From the NCBI GenBank assembly GCA_035529405.1, contig DATKWV010000016.1, positions 1 through 5,643 on the forward strand: a stretch of 5,643 bases of DNA, written 5' to 3'. The notes beneath the pieces are model-generated. The model worked only from the letters and a program-made list of their open reading frames with translations. It made no database searches and was not told where the DNA came from. Positions within the stretch are counted from its first letter, which is position 1, and each line of letters starts with the position of its first letter. Position numbers and translations under genes: made by a program. Origin of the DNA: DATKWV01 sp035529405 (GTDB taxonomy: Bacteria > Planctomycetota > Phycisphaerae > Sedimentisphaerales > Anaerobacaceae). Positions 1 through 5,633 of this stretch are shown here, one piece after another.

Positions 1-1814
1 ACTGCCTTGCTCAGAACAACGAGATATTAAATGTCGATATGGGAATCTATGTCAATGGCTCAGGGACCCAACTTATCGGCAATACGATTCAGAACATTGC
101 CAAGGACGGCATAAGAGGCTCCGGCGGCAATATTACGCTCCAGGACAATACAATCCTGGATTGTTACAATGTCAACGATAACCATGATGACGGCATCCAG
201 TGGTACTCCGGGGTCGGCGGAACCGCAGCCAACGTGATAATACGCGGAACGTATGTCAACGATGATACCAGCAACGGTACCAGAAACTTCATAGGTGCAT
301 TCCAGGGTATTGGCTGCTTCGATGATTACCTTACCTACTGGACGGTTGAAAACAACATCATGCTCGTTAACCACTGGCACGGCATCTCTCTGTACAACGC
401 AGATTACTGCACACTGGCAAATAACACCGCTTACAATTACAAATACATTACCAGCGAAAGCGATATGGCTACCTGGATAAACTTCTTTGTAGGCAAAACA
501 GGCGGCGGCGGCACCGGTAACACGCTGGTCAACAACCTTATGAACTCCTCAACCAGCGGCTATAATCAGCAGGTTACACGGACCAACTATACCCAGTATT
601 ATGTCAACACCAACCCAAGCAGCCTTGACCTGCACCTGAAAACAGGCAGCCCTGCAATTGACGCAGGCACCAGCGAGGGAGCGCCTTCGGTGGACTTTGA
701 CGGCGCATCCAGGCCTCAGGGTGACGGCTATGACGTCGGGGCCTACGAGTTCGTTGTTGAAGGTAACATATCGCCTGTTGCGGATGCCGGTTCGGACCAG
801 ACGGTGGTCGATACGGATGAGAACGGTTCGGAAACCGTCTCGCTTGACGGCTCCGGCTCTTACGACCCGGACGGTACAATTGAAAGCTACGTCTGGAAGG
901 AAGACGGCAGCCAGATTGCCACAGGCGCCACTCCGAACGTCGTATTCGACGTAAACTATCACGAGGTCACTCTTGAGGTAACCGACAACAACAGCGCCAC
1001 AGACACAGACACGGTGATTATTATCGTCAACACACCGACAGCCGTAACAAGCTCAAGCACCTGGCAGAATTTCAGTATCGCCAGCCAGACAGGGTCGTTT
1101 ACCTTTGAATTCGACACCAGGGCCAATAACGACAATATGGACGGTGTCACCGGCGTGTGCTCCGGCACGGCTGCCGCTTATACCGACCTAGCGTGCATAG
1201 TGCGGTTTAACCCGTCCGGTTACATAGATGTTCGTAACGGGGACGTCTACGCCGCGGATGTCAGCCAGAGTTATTCTGCCGGCACCAATTACCACGTGCG
1301 TATGGAAATCGACATCTCTTCACATACGTACCGTGTGTATGTTACACCCGAAGGCCAGTCCGAGGTAACGCTTGCGAGCAATTATGCTTTCAGGACCGAG
1401 CAAGGCAGTGTTACCAGCCTCGACCGCTGGGCGATTTGCGCGATCAGCGGCAGCCACATGGTCGATAATGCCCAGGTTGGCAGCGGTACTCCTGGAACCA
1501 CAGTTATGTACGTTAACGACATAACCATGAGCTATAAAAAGGCCGGTATTAACTATTCCGGCAAGGCAACTGTCTTGATTAAAGATGAAGATACTTTTAA
1601 CGTCGAAGGGGCTACGGTGTACGGCAATTGGTCCGGTGCTGTTTCGGAACCCGACCAGGGTACAACCGGTTCCGACGGCAAGGTGACATTGGAGTCGTCC
1701 AAGGTTTCGGGCGGTGGTACCTTTACGTTTACCGTCACGAACATTACCAAAGACGGCTACACCTACGACCCGAATCAGAACGTCGAGACTTCGGATTCCA
1801 TAACGGTGCCGTAA
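1..1814 (+). CDS. Secreted multi-domain beta-helix protein with PKD-like, jelly-roll and Ig-like domains (5' partial)
   Basis: The reading frame (first full codon at base 3) is open to the left edge, so the start and any signal peptide lie outside the window. Residues here are counted from the Met codon at base 39, which is probably internal. Residues 1-190 are Asn/Gly-rich strands of a right-handed parallel beta-helix (for example NGSGTQLIGNTIQN, DGIRGSGGNITLQDNTI, HGISLYNADYCTLANNT). Residues 203-238 carry the GSPAIDAG ... DGASRP ... YDVGAYEF signature that often closes such helices in surface proteins. Residues 244-332 are a PKD-like domain (DGSGSYDPDGTIESYVW). Residues 335-500 resemble a LamG/jelly-roll carbohydrate-binding fold (FNPSGYIDVRNG, YRVYVTPEGQ). 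Residues 505-591 are an Ig-like module (GATVYGNWSG, TTGSDGKVTL) of the kind appended to secreted hydrolases. The role is probably extracellular polysaccharide binding or cleavage. No catalytic set is certain, although a DDGIQW motif (50-55) sits in the helix. No PEP-CTERM or other C-terminal anchor is seen. Domain architecture is well supported; substrate and activity are not. Confidence 0.88.
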   Translation, partial: CLAQNNEILNVDMGIYVNGSGTQLIGNTIQNIAKDGIRGSGGNITLQDNTILDCYNVNDNHDDGIQWYSGVGGTAANVIIRGTYVNDDTSNGTRNFIGAFQGIGCFDDYLTYWTVENNIMLVNHWHGISLYNADYCTLANNTAYNYKYITSESDMATWINFFVGKTGGGGTGNTLVNNLMNSSTSGYNQQVTRTNYTQYYVNTNPSSLDLHLKTGSPAIDAGTSEGAPSVDFDGASRPQGDGYDVGAYEFVVEGNISPVADAGSDQTVVDTDENGSETVSLDGSGSYDPDGTIESYVWKEDGSQIATGATPNVVFDVNYHEVTLEVTDNNSATDTDTVIIIVNTPTAVTSSSTWQNFSIASQTGSFTFEFDTRANNDNMDGVTGVCSGTAAAYTDLACIVRFNPSGYIDVRNGDVYAADVSQSYSAGTNYHVRMEIDISSHTYRVYVTPEGQSEVTLASNYAFRTEQGSVTSLDRWAICAISGSHMVDNAQVGSGTPGTTVMYVNDITMSYKKAGINYSGKATVLIKDEDTFNVEGATVYGNWSGAVSEPDQGTTGSDGKVTLESSKVSGGGTFTFTVTNITKDGYTYDPNQNVETSDSITVP

Positions 1815-1862
1815 ACAGACAGTTTGTTTCGACCATTGATTGAGGTGCGTGAAGGTACTTGA

Positions 1863-1900
1863 AAGCGTGGCGGCTGTAAAAGCCGCCACGCTTCATTTTT
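1863..1900 (+). terminator. Strong intrinsic terminator of the beta-helix gene
   Basis: A perfect 13-bp stem (AAGCGTGGCGGCT at 1863-1875 pairing with AGCCGCCACGCTT at 1881-1893) closes a GTAAA loop and is followed by CA and five T's (1896-1900). It lies 48 bp after the stop codon of the beta-helix gene. On the minus strand the stem is not followed by a T-run, so it is oriented for plus-strand transcription, although it may also slow transcripts of the convergent minus-strand gene. Confidence 0.9.
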
Positions 1901-1991
1901 GTGCGTTTGCTAACTTCTGGGCGAATGGACATGCTAAGAGGCCGGTATGGCTGAAACTTTTCACTACCTGGTGTTAAAGTATCGTGTCAGG

Positions 1992-2162
1992 TTACTGGCC
2001 GGTCAGGCGTAATGCGCCCCAGATGACCAAAAAACCGGCCAGCAGTAATCCGGCTCTCAATATGCGCATGGCCTGTGTTCTGGGCTGGATAAGCTGCCAG
2101 GCAAAGGTCCAGAATGCAGCCAGCATGGCCAATCGCAAAATCGAAGACAGAGTACTTAACAT
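1992..2162 (-). CDS. Small two-helix membrane protein, probably from a leaderless mRNA
   Basis: A 56-residue protein that I do not recognise by name. It has two hydrophobic stretches, about residues 9-26 (ILRLAMLAAFWTFAWQLI) and 34-53 (ILRAGLLLAGFLVIWGALRL), separated by a short polar turn containing QPRTQ. This fits an inner-membrane helical hairpin with positive charge in the loop. The ATG at 2162 is chosen because a consensus promoter ends directly in front of it; the frame stays open upstream to an ATG at 2354, but that extension would run through the promoter and its composition is not protein-like. No Shine-Dalgarno precedes the ATG, as expected for a leaderless transcript. The gene converges with the beta-helix gene, 177 bp separating the stops, and no T-tailed hairpin was found downstream on its own strand. 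Its reality rests on the promoter fit and the clean hydrophobic pattern; homology could not be checked. Confidence 0.6.
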   Translation of the reverse strand: MLSTLSSILRLAMLAAFWTFAWQLIQPRTQAMRILRAGLLLAGFLVIWGALRLTGQ

Positions 2163-2168
2163 ATACGT

Positions 2169-2198
2169 ATTATACCCTATATTAACACCCCCTGTCAA
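2169..2198 (-). promoter_or_regulatory. Consensus sigma70 promoter for the small minus-strand gene
   Basis: Read on the minus strand, a perfect -35 TTGACA (2198-2193) is followed after 18 bp by a perfect -10 TATAAT (2174-2169). Both hexamers match the consensus 6/6. Standard spacing puts +1 at about base 2162, which is the A of the ATG of the 56-residue gene. The 18-bp spacer is one longer than optimal but common. Confidence 0.82.
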
Positions 2199-2448
2199 GC
2201 ACAATGTTGCCCAGTTTGACATACATGGTCCCGTAAAAAGAGCCGTCATAGCGTATTGCGAACAGTTGTAGATTGCTAAAGGCCGATTAAGATGGATTTT
2301 CGCGACACTATACAGGCAGAAAGCAGGTTCCTGGCCCAGAGTCAACGCCGGCATAAAAGAGCAAAGCTAAAATATCCCAAAAGGGTAAAAATCTTTTGGC
2401 AGGGTTTCGTACCGGTGGTTTGTGCTGCGGGAGCGTTTTTCAATACTG

Positions 2449-2470
2449 AAAAGGCCGGTTTTGCCTTTTT
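2449..2470 (+). terminator. Possible weak terminator or attenuator hairpin
   Basis: A 7-bp stem AAAAGGC/GCCTTTT with a CGGTTTT loop runs into a five-T tract at 2466-2470. The stem is A/T-rich and so weak. Its 5' arm overlaps the 3' arm of the hairpin TTTTCA/TGAAAA (2437-2452), so the two cannot form together, an arrangement typical of attenuators but also possible by chance in T/A-rich DNA. Confidence 0.35.
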
Positions 2471-2579
2471 CCTCAGAAACGCCAGGAACACGGTACCCGT
2501 CGTCTCCTGGTATTTACAGGTATAAAGATTAAAGTATTCCGAAAAAACAGGTCGAATAAAGAGAAGTTTGCAATTTAAC

Positions 2580-2598
2580 TGTTTTTTAATGTTTTTTA
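2580..2598 (+). repeat. Tandem TGTTTTTTA repeat before the ribosome binding site
   Basis: The nine-base unit TGTTTTTTA occurs at 2580-2588 and again at 2590-2598 with one A between, ending where the AGGAGA Shine-Dalgarno (2598-2603) begins. It gives the 78-residue gene an unstructured U-rich leader, which can help ribosome loading, and may be prone to slippage. Confidence 0.6.
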
Positions 2599-2610
2599 GG
2601 AGAAAGAATT

Positions 2611-2847
2611 ATGCATTTTCTGGAAGAACTGAAAAGGTGGCTTGGGGAGGTTACCGAAATCTTCTTGTTGTTAATCGCGCTGGGTGTCGCTGTTGAGATT
2701 TTGTTCGGCAGCGCGGTTCCGTTTTTCGGAGGAATTGTTTTGAATCTGACCAGCCTGCTGAATACTCTCGGGCAGAACGGCCTTGTGGGGCTGATCGCCT
2801 TGAGTATTATTCTTTACCTGTTTTACAGGAAGAAGGCTGTTGCCTAA
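2611..2847 (+). CDS. Small two-helix membrane protein of unknown function
   Basis: A 78-residue protein. An amphipathic N-terminal segment (MHFLEELKRWLGEVTE) leads into a first membrane helix at about residues 15-33 (ending ALGVAVEILFG). A Gly/Pro-containing linker (SAVPFFGGIVLNLTSLLNTL) follows, then a second helix at about 57-72 (GLVGLIALSIILYLFY) and a positive tail RKKAVA, which favours a cytoplasmic C-terminus. AGGAGA at 2598-2603 lies 7 bp before the ATG, a strong translation signal that fixes the start. The overall pattern recalls short conserved bacterial membrane proteins carrying the words EILFG, VPF.GG and GLVGLIAL, but I know no characterised member and assign no function. It stands alone: 163 nt of noncoding DNA precede the next hairpin and the CBS gene starts 319 bp further on. 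Confidence 0.82.
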   Translation: MHFLEELKRWLGEVTEIFLLLIALGVAVEILFGSAVPFFGGIVLNLTSLLNTLGQNGLVGLIALSIILYLFYRKKAVA

Positions 2848-3012
2848 AGCACTCCTGCCGCCCTGCCGGATATGTAACAAAGATGCAGCGTGACAACTGC
2901 GGGGCAACACTGATTTACCGCACGACAGACGAAACAATCTCTGACTTTTGTATTTAGACACAATCTGATTGATTAAGTTTCGAGGTTCGAAGAACATACA
3001 ACGTTTTTGTGC

Positions 3013-3047
3013 ACAGGCCGCGTCGGAAAGACGCGGCCTGTAGTATT
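3013..3047 (+). terminator. GC-rich hairpin, probable terminator after the 78-residue gene
   Basis: A perfect 12-bp stem ACAGGCCGCGTC (3013-3024) pairs with GACGCGGCCTGT (3030-3041) around a GGAAA loop. The tail AGTATTT is only moderately T-rich, so termination may be incomplete. It lies 166 bp after the stop of the 78-residue gene. On the opposite strand the stem is followed by A's, so the plus orientation is the better one. Confidence 0.6.
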
Positions 3048-3060
3048 TGGGGCACCGGCG

Positions 3061-3116
3061 GTTGCCCCCTGTCTGCGGCGCCAAATCAAAGGCAGCAGGG
3101 TCTCTGCGGGGGCAGC
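3061..3116 (+). promoter_or_regulatory. Structured RNA element upstream of the CBS gene
   Basis: GTTGCCCCC (3061-3069) pairs with GGGGGCAGC (3108-3116), nine pairs including one G-U. Inside it, CTGC (3073-3076) can pair with GCAG (3095-3098) and GCC (3080-3082) with GGC (3091-3093) around an AAATCAAA loop. The element ends 50 bp before the ATG of the CBS gene, within a likely 5' leader. It is not followed by a T-run, so it is not a normal terminator. It resembles no riboswitch that I recognise, and the folding was done by eye. Confidence 0.35.
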
Positions 3117-3166
3117 TAAAGGCGAGAGTGCTTCTTGCCGATAAAATATATGGTTAAAAGGTGCTC

Positions 3167-4315
3167 ATGGCTGACTTAAGCGGAGCCTGCGATTTAGCTG
3201 CACCCGGGCTTGCGATTATACACAAGGGGGACAACATGCCAACCGGCCAGACAAGGCTTATCGATTTGCTGGATGATATGTCCAGCGGCAAGGATGTATT
3301 CTTCCGGATGGTGCGCCGGGTCGAGGATGCGATGACTGAAAAGGTCAAAACACTTCGACTGGACGATACGCTTGAAACATCTCTTAAGTTTATGAAAGAC
3401 AACAAGGTTCGACATATACCGGTGGTAGACAACCCCACCGGAGAAGCCGGAAAGCAGTGCCTGGTCGGTGTTGTGTCTCAGAGGGATGTATTTCGCCAGA
3501 TATCTCCTTATGTGGGGAAAATCGGGCAGATAGAATCGGACTTAAAGGCATTAAAACAACCCATAACACAAATCATAACCAGGAACCCGAAGTGTGTTTG
3601 CACTGATACAACAATAGCTGACGCAATTACGATTATGATTGATAATCACATCGACATTCTGCCTGTTCTTTCGGGACAGCATCTGACGGGGGTGGTTAGC
3701 ACCACCGACATACTCAGGTTGTTTGTAAGGCTGAACGCGGTTTGTCTGTTATGTCGAAATACGGAGAAAAAGCAGCCGGCAGAACGTGTTGTTGACCTGC
3801 TTGGCGGAAATTCGCAAAAAGCGAAGGTGGATGTCTTAAGCGTATTTCAGACAGTCCGGGACATTATGACCGAGCAGCCGGTGTGCATGGAAAGTAATGG
3901 TACGCTGGCCAAAGCCATGGATATTATGCGCAAGGGCAAATTCAGGCACGTACCGGTGGTGGAAAAGCAAAAAAAGCTGGTCGGCGTAATCTCCGACAGA
4001 GACATTCTGCTGAACCTGCCGTTTCGGTGCGGGCAATCCAAGCGGCTGGCAGATGTATTTCGGGACAGGTTATTTGACGTGGCACTAAACGAGCCGGCAG
4101 TACGACAGGAAGTCCGTAAGTTAATGAAATCAGACGCAGCTTGTGTTTTGCCGGATTGTGAATTTCATACCGCTGTTGCAATGCTGTACGACAGAAAAAT
4201 AAGCTGTCTTCCGGTAGTTGACCAGGAGAAAAATCTTCTTGGGATAGTTACCGTCACGGACGTGATGCGCGGGCTGCTGGCCGCATACAGGCTTTTCAAT
4301 AAAACCGGCAGCTAA
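3167..4315 (+). CDS. Protein with four CBS motifs (two Bateman modules)
   Basis: From the ATG at 3167 the protein has 382 residues and consists almost entirely of CBS motifs, which pair into nucleotide-binding Bateman modules. They lie at about 51-112 (VEDAMTEKV ... VRHIPVVD ... GVVSQRDV), 133-190 (ITRNP ... IDILPVL ... GVVSTTDI), 229-285 (VRDIMTEQP ... FRHVPVVE ... GVISDRDI) and 315-375 (LMKSDAACVL ... ISCLPVVD ... GIVTVTDV). All four keep the S/T-x-x-D ribose/phosphate-contact signature (S104-D107, S168-D171, S266-D269, T362-D365), so ligand binding is plausible. No catalytic, transporter or DNA-binding domain is fused, suggesting a soluble cytoplasmic sensor acting on a partner; the ligand (AMP, ATP, SAM or other) is unknown. 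A CxxC at 183-186 follows the second motif. Start choice: AAGG at 3158-3161 supports ATG 3167; GTG 3161 lacks a site; ATG 3236 with AAGGGGG at 3224-3230 is a serious alternative giving 359 residues and keeping every motif. Confidence 0.92.
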   Translation: MADLSGACDLAAPGLAIIHKGDNMPTGQTRLIDLLDDMSSGKDVFFRMVRRVEDAMTEKVKTLRLDDTLETSLKFMKDNKVRHIPVVDNPTGEAGKQCLVGVVSQRDVFRQISPYVGKIGQIESDLKALKQPITQIITRNPKCVCTDTTIADAITIMIDNHIDILPVLSGQHLTGVVSTTDILRLFVRLNAVCLLCRNTEKKQPAERVVDLLGGNSQKAKVDVLSVFQTVRDIMTEQPVCMESNGTLAKAMDIMRKGKFRHVPVVEKQKKLVGVISDRDILLNLPFRCGQSKRLADVFRDRLFDVALNEPAVRQEVRKLMKSDAACVLPDCEFHTAVAMLYDRKISCLPVVDQEKNLLGIVTVTDVMRGLLAAYRLFNKTGS

Positions 4316-4343
4316 TCGAGGGCGTTTATTCTCAATTCAATTA

Positions 4344-4373
4344 CCCGGGCATAGAACCCACCGGGCAGTTTTT
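4344..4373 (+). terminator. Weak intrinsic terminator after the CBS gene
   Basis: A short CCCGG (4344-4348) / CCGGG (4361-4365) stem with a 12-nt loop is followed after three bases by TTTTT (4369-4373). It starts 28 bp past the stop codon. Position and T-run fit a terminator, but a five-pair stem with a large loop is weak. Confidence 0.4.
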
Positions 4374-4437
4374 CCTCCCAAAGCATCCAGGTGAAAGAGG
4401 GTTGTCTTTCAAGTAAGTTTGGAGTACAAAAATTTTC

Positions 4438-4466
4438 TTGCAAAGAATCGGTGCAGCCATTATCAT
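4438..4466 (+). promoter_or_regulatory. Candidate sigma70 promoter of asnA
   Basis: TTGCAA (4438-4443; four of six consensus bases) and TATCAT (4461-4466; five of six) are separated by exactly 17 bp. Transcription would start at about 4473, giving a leader of roughly 30 nt that contains the AGGAG ribosome binding site at 4489-4493. Together with the weak terminator upstream it suggests that asnA is transcribed on its own. Upstream, TGAAAG (4392-4397) and CTTTCA (4406-4411) form a small hairpin of unknown meaning. Confidence 0.45.
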
Positions 4467-4502
4467 TCGGCACCCTTTGAAACCATTTAGGAGAAAAACA
4501 CA

Positions 4503-5633
4503 ATGGCAGACAAGAAAGCAGACTTAGCCGGTCCGGGTATCGGCGACTACAGACAGTTAGAGAAAATTTTGCCGGCCGATTACAGCAGCCTGTTATCGCC
4601 CAAGGATACGCAGAAAGCCATCTACGAGGCGAAAGATTATATCGAAGCCAATCTCTGCGAGCAGCTTAATCTGATTCGGGTTACGGTTCCTTTGATTGTC
4701 GATATTGACAGCGGTGTCAACGACTTGCTGGACCGTGACGGCTCGCGGACGCCGATTCAGTTCCATATTTCAAATGACCACGGCAAAAATCATGTCGACG
4801 CACAAATTGTTCAGGCGGCGACCAAGTGGAAACGACTTGCCCTCAAGCAGTTCGGTATGAATACAGGCGAGGGGCTGCTTACCGATATGCGGGCCGTGCG
4901 CAAAGACTATTTCCTCGACCATGACCACAGCGCTTATGTTGACCAGTGGGACTGGGAACTGGCAATAAACCAGGAACAGCGGGACCTGCGTTTTCTGACC
5001 GAGGTGGTGGAGAAGATATGGAAGGTTATCAAGGGTGCTGAGGAACATGTGCAGCGGCTGTTTCCTCAGCTAAAGACCGACAGATACCCGGACCTGCCGG
5101 AAAAGCTGACTTTCATCCACGCCGAGGAGATACTGGAGAAATACCAGGACCTGCCTCGCAAGCAGCGTGAGACGGAAATCGTAAAGGAGTATCCGGCTGT
5201 GTTTATCTACGGCATCGGCTGGGTGCTCGAGGACGGGTATCCCCATGAGATGCGGGCAGCCGACTACGATGACTGGGCCACCGAGACCACCTCAGCCGAC
5301 GGCCGAGCCATGCACGGGCTTAACGGCGATATTCTCGTCTGGAACCCTGTCACGAAGCGCCGTCATGAATTGACATCGATGGGCATTCGTGTCAACAAAG
5401 AGACACTCAAAAAGCAACTTGAAATCTGCGGGCAGCTTGATTTTCTGAAGCTCCCGTATCATCAGGCGATTTTGAACGACCATGTACCGCTGAGCATCGG
5501 CGGCGGCATCGGCCAGTCCCGGACGTTTATGTCATTGCTTAAAAAGGCCCATATCGGCGAGGTCAGCGCAACAGTCTGGCCGAAGGTTCTGAAGGACATG
5601 TGCGCCAAAAAGAACATCCACATTATCGAATAA
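4503..5633 (+). CDS. asnA: Aspartate--ammonia ligase (asparagine synthetase A)
   Basis: Makes asparagine in the cytoplasm from aspartate, ammonia and ATP, releasing AMP and pyrophosphate (EC 6.3.1.1). It belongs to the AsnA family, whose fold is that of class II aspartyl-tRNA synthetases. Family motifs run through the 376 residues: KWKR (108-111), GEGLLTDMRAVR (122-133), YVDQWDWE (145-152), DYDDW (254-258), LNGDILVWNP (273-282), SMGIRV (292-297) and GGGIGQSR (333-340). Counterparts of E. coli Asp46, Lys77, Arg100, Gln116, Asp118, Asp219, Glu248, Arg255 and Arg299 can be placed at D74, K110, R133, Q148, D150, D256, E289, R296 and R340 (mapping from memory). It is longer than the 330-residue E. 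coli enzyme, with about 30 extra N-terminal residues and a C-terminal tail NIHIIE like that of Bacteroides-type AsnA. Oddity: the usual HSLAKWKR reads QAATKWKR here (104-111). AGGAG at 4489-4493, 9 bp before the ATG, supports the start. Confidence 0.97.
   Translation: MADKKADLAGPGIGDYRQLEKILPADYSSLLSPKDTQKAIYEAKDYIEANLCEQLNLIRVTVPLIVDIDSGVNDLLDRDGSRTPIQFHISNDHGKNHVDAQIVQAATKWKRLALKQFGMNTGEGLLTDMRAVRKDYFLDHDHSAYVDQWDWELAINQEQRDLRFLTEVVEKIWKVIKGAEEHVQRLFPQLKTDRYPDLPEKLTFIHAEEILEKYQDLPRKQRETEIVKEYPAVFIYGIGWVLEDGYPHEMRAADYDDWATETTSADGRAMHGLNGDILVWNPVTKRRHELTSMGIRVNKETLKKQLEICGQLDFLKLPYHQAILNDHVPLSIGGGIGQSRTFMSLLKKAHIGEVSATVWPKVLKDMCAKKNIHIIE

Larger units (their letters stand above)
2199..2610. 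other. Noncoding gap with several hairpins, no convincing gene
   Basis: About 410 bp between the minus-strand promoter and the ATG at 2611. The only plus-strand frame of note (2292-2525) has no ribosome binding site and an unconvincing composition. On the plus strand the stretch from 2377 to 2510 holds successive inverted repeats: CCAAAAG (2377-2383) with CTTTTGG (2393-2399), TTTTCA (2437-2442) with TGAAAA (2447-2452), AAAAGGC (2449-2455) with GCCTTTT (2463-2469), and CCAGGA (2482-2487) with TCCTGG (2505-2510) enclosing ACGG/CCGT. It matches no riboswitch class that I know. No clear sigma70 promoter for the downstream gene could be assigned. Confidence 0.5.
2848..3166. other. Noncoding gap: 3' UTR, hairpin and structured leader
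   Basis: The gap of 319 bp between the 78-residue gene and the CBS gene has no plausible coding frame. Its first 160 bp show only minor repeats (TGCGG at about 2899 with CCGCA at about 2919; TTCGA and TCGAA around 2979-2991). The second half contains the strong hairpin at 3013-3041 and the long-range stem at 3061-3116, both listed separately. An AT-rich stretch at 3141-3151 (TAAAAT at 3142-3147) could be a -10 but has no good -35 partner. Confidence 0.5.

Noticed and set aside
1320..1889. 189-residue minus-strand frame antisense to the beta-helix gene
   Set aside because: It lies opposite a well-supported coding region in which the plus frame has clear domain signatures, and it crosses the terminator hairpin. 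It is a shadow frame.
2216..2250. A second TTGACA (2216-2221) on the plus strand
   Set aside because: No -10-like hexamer lies 16-18 bp downstream (the sequence there is AAGAGCC-like), so a promoter is not supported.
1992..2354. Longer minus-strand version (120 residues) of the small membrane protein starting at 2354
   Set aside because: It would translate through a perfect promoter. The extra N-terminal 64 residues are Cys/Asn-rich, irregular and lack a ribosome binding site, while the hydrophobic pattern begins after the internal Met at 2162.
2292..2525. Plus-strand frame of 77 residues (starts MDFRDTIQAE) in the gap before the 78-residue gene
   Set aside because: There is no Shine-Dalgarno before the ATG, the residue pattern is not that of a folded or membrane protein, and the frame covers several inverted repeats that better explain the stretch as noncoding.
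2984..2991. GGTTCGAA resembling a tRNA T-loop
   Set aside because: The flanking bases cannot form the five-pair T stem, and no anticodon or acceptor arms fit around it.
3161..3163. GTG at 3161 as start of the CBS protein
   Set aside because: No ribosome binding site lies before it, and the AAGG that overlaps it is well placed for the ATG at 3167 instead.
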